Source: Bacteroidota bacterium (GTDB lineage: Bacteria; Bacteroidota; Bacteroidia; Chitinophagales; LD1). From it: DNA of 5,786 nucleotides. Below are positions 1 to 4,631 of the stretch, piece after piece. The notes below the pieces were generated by a model, which was given only the letters and a program-made list of their open reading frames with translations, ran no database searches and was not told the DNA's origin. The stretch is taken from NCBI GenBank assembly GCA_947457525.1, contig CANGXE010000117.1, forward strand, positions 1 to 5,786, given 5' to 3'. Both the position numbers and the translations under genes were made by a program. Positions within the stretch are counted from its first letter, which is position 1; every line of letters begins with the position of its first letter.

Positions 1-1
1 A

Positions 2-97
2 AATGTAAAAGAATTAGAAGCCCAAAAAATATGTTCAAGATATGAAGGTTTTGGTTCACAATTTTTGCCTCCACCATATAATTGTTCAATACAATAA
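2..97 (+). CDS. Possible C-terminal end of a gene cut by the window edge
   Basis: Frame 2 is open from the first base to a TAA at 95-97 and encodes 31 residues beginning NVKELEAQKICSRYEGFG and ending in FLPPPYNCSIQ. The peptide has a plausible protein composition: a charged amphipathic start, then Gly, Pro and Cys residues. The other two plus frames stop early, at TAA 6-8 (frame 3) and TGA 43-45 (frame 1). No family can be recognised from so short a tail. It could equally be a chance open stretch, since 31 codons without a stop is not rare. The upstream sequence would decide. Confidence 0.35.
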   Translation, partial: NVKELEAQKICSRYEGFGSQFLPPPYNCSIQ

Positions 98-163
98 CAG
101 CAGTTGTATGTTTGAAATGTATACAAATTAAAATTAATAATAATATTTTCACCTGTGTGTTCT

Positions 164-202
164 TGTTATCACCAACACAGTAGTTTGTTGCAGGTGACAA
201 CA
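164..202. repeat. Imperfect inverted repeat in an AT-rich gap
   Basis: TGTTATCACC (164-173) and GGTGACAACA (193-202) form a 10-bp stem with one mismatch around a 19-nt loop. There is no T-run on either side, so it does not look like an intrinsic terminator, although it lies between the possible gene end at 97 and the convergent gene end at 333. The rest of 98-332 shows no supported gene. Role unknown. Confidence 0.3.
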
Positions 203-332
203 CCAGCAACGGCTAATGTAATCAACCAGCGGAAAGCTAAAAATCGTGAGGATTACTAATGTGGAATACTGGTAAATACTAATTAACTTTTTTCTTGTAA
301 TAAGTGGTAGTTTCTTAACTATCATACAAGTT

Positions 333-719
333 TTATTTAGTTATGGTAAGTATGTAATACCAAAGAACTCCAAGGCAAATTGGCTGAATTACAAGTGCTA
401 ATAATCCTAAATAATCAGATATAGTTTGGCGAAAGTTACTATGTATTATTGATATTATTAAATTGTATGTAATCATGGAGACAATTGCAAACAATGAGTA
501 CGACAGAAAATATTTCCAATTAAACAAATACCAAATGTAAAAACCCAAACATGTTGCAGCAAGACCGTACAATGAGTCTAGAAAGGAAAGCATAGACATA
601 TTTACATTCTGTGCATAGGGTGCACTTTTGATTAATCTTCCTAATGCACTATGTGCGAAAAAGTTAAAAACAAGAAGAACGTAGAACGTAAAGTTAAAAG
701 TCAAAAAAAAATCTTTCAT
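333..719 (-). CDS. Small four-helix integral membrane protein of unknown function
   Basis: The frame encodes 128 residues from ATG (717-719) to TAA (333-335). Four hydrophobic segments are visible at about residues 7-25, 46-66, 70-92 and 103-124. They are separated by short polar loops, such as GRLIKSAPYAQNVN after helix 1 and HSNFRQTISD before helix 4. Aromatic residues are abundant (FYIWYLFNWKYF around 60-71), as is usual at membrane interfaces. There is no cleavable signal, no conserved catalytic motif and no family that I recognise. No Shine-Dalgarno is visible upstream, which is normal for Bacteroidota. The gene and its flanks are more AT-rich than the hydrolase and lysS genes, and it stands alone, so it may be an accessory or acquired gene. 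That it is a real membrane protein is a fair inference; its role is not known. Confidence 0.7.
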   Translation of the reverse strand: MKDFFLTFNFTFYVLLVFNFFAHSALGRLIKSAPYAQNVNMSMLSFLDSLYGLAATCLGFYIWYLFNWKYFLSYSLFAIVSMITYNLIISIIHSNFRQTISDYLGLLALVIQPICLGVLWYYILTITK

Positions 720-789
720 ATTGAGTGAGTTTAAGATTAGTGAATGTGTTTAATTCCCTTTGTTCGGGATTTGTTATCACAAACAATAT

Positions 790-830
790 AATGTTAGGAT
801 TTCCAATCCGCCTATCCCAAAAATAACATT
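790..830. repeat. Nested palindromic element, REP-like
   Basis: Outer arms AATGTTA (790-796) and TAACATT (824-830) enclose a compact hairpin, GGATT (797-801), loop TCC, AATCC (805-809), followed by GCC and a short A-rich spacer. A small hairpin of this type with a GGATT/AATCC stem resembles the short extragenic palindromes dispersed by REP-associated tyrosine transposases. Only one copy is in the window, so dispersal cannot be judged. It lies upstream of the membrane-protein gene and downstream of the terminator of the next gene, so it could also be a regulatory hairpin. Confidence 0.4.
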
Positions 831-862
831 CCCCGCTTGCTTCACAACCGTTCGTGGATGCC

Positions 863-897
863 ATAAAACAAAAACCCCGCAGAGATGCTCTGCGGGG
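863..897 (-). terminator. Strong intrinsic terminator of the 133-residue protein gene
   Basis: CCCCGCAGAG (875-884) and CTCTGCGGGG (888-897) form a perfect 10-bp GC-rich stem with a 3-nt loop. Read on the minus strand, the stem is followed by a T-rich tract (TTTTTGTTTTAT, 863-874). It starts 24 bp past the stop codon of the minus-strand gene at 921. There is no T-run on the plus-strand side, so it works in one direction. It separates that gene from the membrane-protein gene further along the same strand. Confidence 0.9.
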
Positions 898-920
898 CGA
901 AGCGATAAGCGATAGTGGTT

Positions 921-1322
921 TTAAGGCGTAGGCGGCTCGTCTCCTGAGCGAGGACTGTCGTCTACCTCAAAACCCCAAGCACCTAGCGCTTTAGGGTTGG
1001 TTTTGTTGTCGGCCAAAGCTTTGTCGCGCACTTTGGTGACAAGATACTCGCAGGTGTTTGGTGTGTTCACGCCCTGCCCTTTTGCTCGACCAAAAGCCAA
1101 GTCGCGCGCTCGCGTCTTTTCTTCGGCCCGGCGCTCATAGTCTCCTTTTTCTTTGTTGGCTTTGTGTGCCTCTTCGCGAAGGTCTTTGAGCTGTTGCAGT
1201 TCGGTCGCGTTAAGCATGCCGTTTGGCGGCAGCTTATCTTCCTGCGCAATAATTCGGTCGATGAGTATCAAATACTCATCTGCATTTTGGGGGATAACCA
1301 CCCTAACTTTGTTGTTTGCCAT
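921..1322 (-). CDS. Small charged cytoplasmic protein of unknown function
   Basis: The product is 133 residues from ATG (1320-1322) to TAA (921-923). An ATG ten codons upstream (1350-1352) is in frame, but it would add a segment reading MFFSPKPHKI that lies over an A-tract array, so I prefer the inner start, MANNKVRVVIPQNADEY. Residues 1-30 read as a beta strand followed by a hydrophobic helix (YLILIDRIIAQ). Residues 38-80 are a highly charged, helix-prone stretch (ATELQQLKDLREEAHKANKE, then RRAEEKTRARD). The C-terminal part has NPKALGAWGFEVDDSP (109-124) and ends in an acidic, Pro-rich tail. There is no signal peptide or membrane segment. The 'NPK-LG-WGFEV' ending resembles that of small hypothetical proteins in other Bacteroidota as I remember them; this is unverified. 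It has its own terminator and an extraordinary upstream region, so it is probably transcribed alone. Function unknown. Confidence 0.75.
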   Translation of the reverse strand: MANNKVRVVIPQNADEYLILIDRIIAQEDKLPPNGMLNATELQQLKDLREEAHKANKEKGDYERRAEEKTRARDLAFGRAKGQGVNTPNTCEYLVTKVRDKALADNKTNPKALGAWGFEVDDSPRSGDEPPTP

Positions 1323-1340
1323 AATTTTATGGGGTTTTGG

Positions 1341-1390
1341 TGAAAAAAACACGCCAAAACGGGCAAAAACGACCTAAAACGCATAGAAAC
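1341..1390. promoter_or_regulatory. Five A-tracts phased at exactly 10 bp (predicted bent DNA)
   Basis: Runs of three to seven A on the plus strand end at 1349, 1359, 1369, 1379 and 1389, and each is followed by C. The spacing is exactly 10 bp over five tracts. A-tracts in phase with the helical repeat are a well-established cause of intrinsic DNA curvature. The block lies 19 bp upstream of the preferred start of the minus-strand 133-residue gene, over its probable promoter or 5' untranslated region. No clear TTTG / TAnnTTTG promoter of the Bacteroidota type was found inside it. The periodicity is seen directly; curvature and a regulatory role are inferred. Confidence 0.6.
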
Positions 1391-1397
1391 ACTGCCC

Positions 1398-1649
1398 GAA
1401 GAATGGTTTTTCATGCTCGGAAAATGATTTTCGGAGCATGGATTTTGATTTTTGGAGCAAGAAAAATGACTTTTTAAGGAAGAAATATGGTTGTCGAAGC
1501 AAAGAAAATGGTTCTTGATGCTTGGGGAGGCATCATCCGAGCAAGGAAAATGGTTTTTGATGCTTGGGGAGCCATCGTCTGAGCAGGGAAAATGTTTATC
1601 GAAGCAAGAAGTGTGAAAACCGAAGGAAGAAAAATGAAAATCGGAGCAG
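1398..1649. repeat. Degenerate tandem array, 12 units of exactly 21 bp
   Basis: Twelve consecutive 21-bp units start at 1398, 1419, 1440, 1461, 1482, 1503, 1524, 1545, 1566, 1587, 1608 and 1629, with no indel. A typical unit begins GGAAAATGGTTTT and ends in GAAGCAA or GGAGCAA. The ATG (or its variant) falls at unit position 6 in most units; units 7 and 9 diverge and read GGGGAG at their start. Units 6-7 (1503-1544) and 8-9 (1545-1586) are a 42-bp second-order duplication, 36 of 42 identical. On the plus strand the ATG-containing frame is broken by TAA at 1475 and TGA at 1580, whereas one minus-strand frame stays open across the whole array. Units are far from identical, so this is an old or selected array, not a recent slippage product. 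It abuts the phased A-tracts. Confidence 0.85.
1412..1440. repeat. 29-bp near-perfect palindrome inside the 21-bp array
   Basis: CATGCTCGGAAAAT (1412-1425) and ATTTTCGGAGCATG (1427-1440) are reverse complements at 13 of 14 positions around a single central G at 1426. It spans the end of unit 1, all of unit 2 and the first base of unit 3. The dyad could be a protein-binding operator or could extrude as a cruciform. The central spacer is too short for an ideal RNA hairpin without opening one or two pairs, and no T-run follows. Confidence 0.6.
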
Positions 1650-1898
1650 GCTGCCGAAAAGTTGAACCGCAGGATAGAGCGGTGGGCAGCCAGCGCAGAG
1701 GTGATGTTTACAAGAGGGCTATTGAAGTAGGTGATCATACCAAATAGTTCGTGTACACAAGTATAATGCGTTTTTAAAAAATATACAAGAGGGCTTAGGT
1801 TTGGGCAGGCGGTTTATTTCGATAGTTACAAATGCTTCCATTCAAAAAATGATTAACTATATTGGATGTCTATTCACCAAAGACAATAACCACAAAAA
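1650..1898. other. Intergenic stretch upstream of the hydrolase gene
   Basis: No supported gene lies here. It contains a 12-bp exact direct repeat, TACAAGAGGGCT, at 1709-1720 and 1784-1795. It also holds an 8-bp palindrome GTGTACAC (1752-1759 approximately) and a TTTTTAAAAA block at 1771-1780. The hydrolase promoter should be in the right-hand part. A weak match to the Bacteroidota -7 element is TATATTGG at 1858-1865, but no TTTG is placed properly upstream of it. Confidence 0.4.
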
Positions 1899-2801
1899 AT
1901 GCTAGGACTACGTTTATTCTTTATTAAAAAAATGCTCAGGCGCGTTAAAGACAATGCAGATTATAAAAACATACCGCGGGCCAGGAAAGGCTTCGAGCAC
2001 TATGTGGCCAGGTTCAACCAACCGCTCAAAGGTTTTACTTACGCGCCTTTTGAAGCCGCGGGCATCACCGGTGAATGGATAACGCCCGATGGCGCTAACG
2101 ACAAACAAGTGTTGCTTTATTTCCACGGGGGCGGCTACGCCACGGGTTCGCACCTTACTCATCGTTCATTGGTGTCGCAAATTGTAAAATCATCCGGCAC
2201 CAAGGCGCTGGTGATTGATTATCGCTTAGCTCCCGAACATAAATATCCGGCCCCCATCGAAGATGCCGCAAAGGTGTATGAATGGTTGTTGCAAAATCAG
2301 TATGCCCCATCGCAGATAGCCTTTGGTGGCGATAGCGCTGGCGGTGGAGTTACCTTCGGCACCTTGCTTTATCTGCGCGATCAAAATATTCCCCTGCCTA
2401 AATGCGCCATTGGCCTATCGCCTTGGTTGGACATGACCCAAAGTGGCCATTCGCACACCAACAGACGTCAAATTGAACCCATGCTCACCGTTGAAGCGCT
2501 TCCCCTTTGGATAGAAAACTACATAGGCGATGCTGACCCCAAGTCACCCTACTGCTCTCCTATTTTTCATTCCCTCAGCGGTCTTCCGCCTGTCTACATT
2601 CAAGTGGGAGACGAAGAAGTGTTGCTCGATGACTCGGTGCTCTTTGCCGCAAAAGCCAAAGAAGATGGCGTAGCAGTTCAATTGGATATTTTTGATAATC
2701 ACTTCCATGTGTTTAATGGATTTTGGAAAGTGTTGCCCAAAGCCCGAGAAGCCAACAAAAAACTTGGCGAATACATCAAAGCGCAACTAAACAGAGCGTA
2801 A
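1899..2801 (+). CDS. Alpha/beta hydrolase, hormone-sensitive lipase (family IV) esterase type
   Basis: This 300-residue cytoplasmic enzyme is predicted to hydrolyse carboxylic esters or lactones of small or medium acyl compounds. The family signature is complete. The oxyanion-hole motif HGGGY is at 76-80, YRLAPE at 108-113, and the nucleophile elbow GGDSAGGG at 143-150 has catalytic Ser146. An acid motif, GDEEVLLDD, is at 237-245, and the His motif HFHVF at 268-272 makes His270 the likely base. At the position where many family members have the Asp of a D-x-L-x-D motif, this protein reads E240-V-L-L-D244, so the triad acid may be Glu240; this is an alignment by eye. The N-terminal 50 residues probably form the cap. 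Length is usual for the family. It most resembles acetyl esterase and monoterpene epsilon-lactone hydrolase types, but the substrate cannot be read from sequence. The start ATG at 1899 follows an A-rich leader; an in-frame ATG at 1932 is the alternative. A terminator follows directly. Confidence 0.93.
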   Translation: MLGLRLFFIKKMLRRVKDNADYKNIPRARKGFEHYVARFNQPLKGFTYAPFEAAGITGEWITPDGANDKQVLLYFHGGGYATGSHLTHRSLVSQIVKSSGTKALVIDYRLAPEHKYPAPIEDAAKVYEWLLQNQYAPSQIAFGGDSAGGGVTFGTLLYLRDQNIPLPKCAIGLSPWLDMTQSGHSHTNRRQIEPMLTVEALPLWIENYIGDADPKSPYCSPIFHSLSGLPPVYIQVGDEEVLLDDSVLFAAKAKEDGVAVQLDIFDNHFHVFNGFWKVLPKAREANKKLGEYIKAQLNRA

Positions 2802-2843
2802 TCAGCCAATAGCAGCGCCACTAAACACCGCAATTACACCACC

Positions 2844-2876
2844 AAAATCCCTCGTGCTTACATGCAGGGATTTTTT
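2844..2876 (+). terminator. Intrinsic terminator after the hydrolase gene
   Basis: AAAATCCCT (2844-2852) and AGGGATTTT (2866-2874) make a perfect 9-bp stem around a 13-nt loop, with a run of six T (2871-2876) overlapping and following the right arm. It sits 43 bp past the hydrolase stop. The symmetric A and T flanks could give some termination on the minus strand too. An ATG in its loop (2862) is in frame with lysS. Its location inside the hairpin argues against its use as a start and favours 2907. Confidence 0.8.
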
Positions 2877-2906
2877 ATTTTCGCTCTCCCAAACACAAAC
2901 AGATTT

Positions 2907-4436
2907 ATGAGCCAACATTTGAGCGAGCAAGAAATAGTCAGAAGAGAAAAACTAGAGCAACTAAAAAACCTGGGCATTGACCCTTACCCTGCGCCACTTT
3001 ACGAAGTAAACTGCAACAGCAAAGAAATTTTAGAGAACTATAATGATGAGCAAAAAAACTTTGCCAATGTATCTATAGCCGGTCGCTTGATGGCGATGCG
3101 CTTGATGGGCAAGGCAGCCTTTGTGGTGTTGGAAGATCAACACGGTCGCATCCAACTTTATGTGGGCCGCGATGCCATTGCTCCGGGCGAAGACAAAACT
3201 TACTTCGATGAGTTTTTCAAAAAGCTATTAGACATTGGCGATTTCATTGGCGCAAAAGGTTATGTATTCAAAACAAAAACCGGAGAAACATCTATTCACG
3301 TGTCTTCGCTTACTTTGCTCAGCAAAGCGTTGCGACCATTGCCGATTGTCAAAGAAACTAAAGACGAAGAAGGCAATGTAACTATTCATGATGCATTCAC
3401 CGACCCTGAGTTGCGCTATCGTCAGCGCTATGTTGACTTGGTGGTGAACTCACACGTGAGAGACACCTTTATCAAAAGAACTAAACTCGTAAAAACTATT
3501 CGCGATTACTTAGATAGTCACGGAGCTTTAGAAGTAGACACACCGGTGCTGCAAAACATACCGGGTGGAGCTGCTGCTCGTCCATTTGCTACGCACCACA
3601 ATGCCTTGGATGTTCCTTTCTATTTGCGTATCGCAAATGAATTGTATCTAAAAAGATTAATCGTTGGAGGATTTGATTTCGTATATGAGTTTAGCCGCAA
3701 CTTCCGCAACGAAGGCATGGACAGAACACACAATCCCGAGTTCACCGTGCTTGAGTTTTATGTGGCTTACAAAGATTATTTCTGGATGATGGATTTCACC
3801 GAAGTGCTCTTAGAAAAAATTGCGCTCGAACTTCACGGCACCACGGAAGTAACCGTTGGTGATAAAATGATTAACTTCAAAGCACCATTCCCTCGCGTTC
3901 CCATCTATGACGCTATTCAACAATTCACGGGTTTCGACATCAGTAACATGAACGAAGCGGAGTTGCTTGACGTATGTAAAAAATTACACATAGAAACCAC
4001 TCCCGCCATGGGCAAAGGAAAACTGGTGGACGAAATCTTTGGCGCAAAATGCGAAGGCAATTTCATTCAACCTACGTTCATCATTGACTATCCCGTTGAA
4101 CTTAGTCCATTGACGAAAAAACACCGCAGCAAACCCGGATTGGTGGAGCGTTTTGAGTTGATGATAAACGGTAAAGAAATAGCTAATGCTTACACCGAGC
4201 TAAACGACCCAATTGATCAACGCGCACGTTTTGAAGAACAAGTAAAACTAATGGAGCGTGGTGATGACGAAGCCATGTTTATTGACCACGATTTCTTACG
4301 AGCGCTAGAATATGGTATGCCGCCAACATCCGGCATCGGCATTGGCATCGACCGCTTAGTGATGCTCATGACCAACCAACCGAGCATTCAAGAAGTTCTC
4401 TTCTTCCCTCAAATGAGGCCAGAAAAACCTGAATAG
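2907..4436 (+). CDS. lysS: Lysine--tRNA ligase, class II
   Basis: This enzyme charges tRNA-Lys with lysine using ATP in the cytoplasm and works as a homodimer. From ATG 2907 the product is 509 residues (MSQHLSEQEIVRREKLEQLK). An in-frame ATG at 2862 would add MQGFFIFALPNTNRF, but it lies in a terminator hairpin and is rejected. An N-terminal helix is followed by the OB-fold anticodon-binding domain (about 55-140; VSIAGRLMAMRLMGKAAFVV). The class II catalytic core follows. Motif 1 is around DTPVLQ with Pro213, then IPGGAAARPF (218-227). Motif 2 is FRNEGMDRTHNPEFTVLEFY (266-285) with Arg267, and motif 3 is GIGIGIDRL (476-484) with Arg483. An acidic insert, KETKDEEGNVTIHDAF (149-164), between LRPLP and the RYRQRYVDL block is typical of Bacteroidota versions. 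All key motifs are intact. Length matches the standard form, without the longer C-terminal extension of some relatives. It is a housekeeping gene and probably its own transcription unit. Confidence 0.98.
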   Translation: MSQHLSEQEIVRREKLEQLKNLGIDPYPAPLYEVNCNSKEILENYNDEQKNFANVSIAGRLMAMRLMGKAAFVVLEDQHGRIQLYVGRDAIAPGEDKTYFDEFFKKLLDIGDFIGAKGYVFKTKTGETSIHVSSLTLLSKALRPLPIVKETKDEEGNVTIHDAFTDPELRYRQRYVDLVVNSHVRDTFIKRTKLVKTIRDYLDSHGALEVDTPVLQNIPGGAAARPFATHHNALDVPFYLRIANELYLKRLIVGGFDFVYEFSRNFRNEGMDRTHNPEFTVLEFYVAYKDYFWMMDFTEVLLEKIALELHGTTEVTVGDKMINFKAPFPRVPIYDAIQQFTGFDISNMNEAELLDVCKKLHIETTPAMGKGKLVDEIFGAKCEGNFIQPTFIIDYPVELSPLTKKHRSKPGLVERFELMINGKEIANAYTELNDPIDQRARFEEQVKLMERGDDEAMFIDHDFLRALEYGMPPTSGIGIGIDRLVMLMTNQPSIQEVLFFPQMRPEKPE

Positions 4437-4520
4437 GTTTTCTAGACGAATTCATGAACTCATATAAAAATCAATTAGAGTGGTGAATAAATGAGACCAG
4501 AGAAATCAGAATAAATTTTC
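4411..4520 (+). repeat. Imperfect direct repeat of the lysS 3' end
   Basis: The last codons and stop of lysS (4411-4442) reappear at 4489-4520 with 26 of 32 bases identical, both copies beginning AAATGAG and ending TTTTC. The offset is 78 bp, exactly 26 codons. The second copy reads MRPEKSE then TAA, matching the MRPEKPE end of the enzyme. In-frame stops between the copies (4434 TAG, 4443 TAG, TGA at about 4455) mean the second copy is not reached by normal translation. It looks like a decayed remnant of a partial duplication or recombination at the gene end. Confidence 0.7.
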
Positions 4521-4535
4521 AAACTGTATCTTACT

Positions 4536-4573
4536 GAAAAAAGCAAGCACATACTTTGACGCTTGCTTTTTTC
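4536..4573 (+). terminator. Intrinsic terminator after lysS
   Basis: GAAAAAAGCAAGC (4536-4548) pairs perfectly with GCTTGCTTTTTTC (4561-4573) around a 12-nt loop. The GC core is GCAAGC/GCTTGC, followed by six T on the plus strand. The mirrored A-run would let it act on the minus strand as well. It lies 100 bp past the lysS stop, beyond the duplicated tail, and 58 bp before the next gene, so it separates lysS from the LRR protein gene. Confidence 0.85.
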
Positions 4574-4631
4574 GTTTATGCTATATCAGGAAAACATTAA
4601 ATTGCGAACACAAAAAAACATCTATCAAAAA

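Noticed and set aside
116..262. Open plus-strand frame ending in a peptide VTTPATANVINQRKAKNRED
   Set aside because: It has no ATG, and its only candidate GTG start would give about 21 residues. The composition upstream is low-complexity. Not enough to call a gene or a remnant.
1153..1377. Plus-strand 74-codon frame opposite the 133-residue gene
   Set aside because: It is antisense to a better-supported gene, rich in Ser, Cys and Leu, and runs over the phased A-tracts. Most likely a shadow.
1398..1649. CRISPR array
   Set aside because: Units are directly adjacent, 21 bp long and degenerate, with no spacers alternating with conserved repeats and no cas genes nearby.
1914..2162. Minus-strand frame inside the hydrolase gene
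   Set aside because: Antisense shadow of a gene with intact catalytic motifs.
2876..2883. TATTTTCG as a possible -7 element for lysS
   Set aside because: One mismatch to TAnnTTTG and no TTTG at the right distance upstream. It also falls in the terminator T-run.
2862..2906. Extended N-terminus for lysS starting at ATG 2862
   Set aside because: This start is in the loop of the hydrolase terminator and encodes residues unlike the family N-terminus. ATG 2907 gives the normal 509-residue form.
4555..4584. Sigma70-like promoter TTTGAC ... TATGCT before the LRR gene
   Set aside because: It overlaps the lysS terminator, and Bacteroidota housekeeping promoters follow a different consensus. No TAnnTTTG element was found there.
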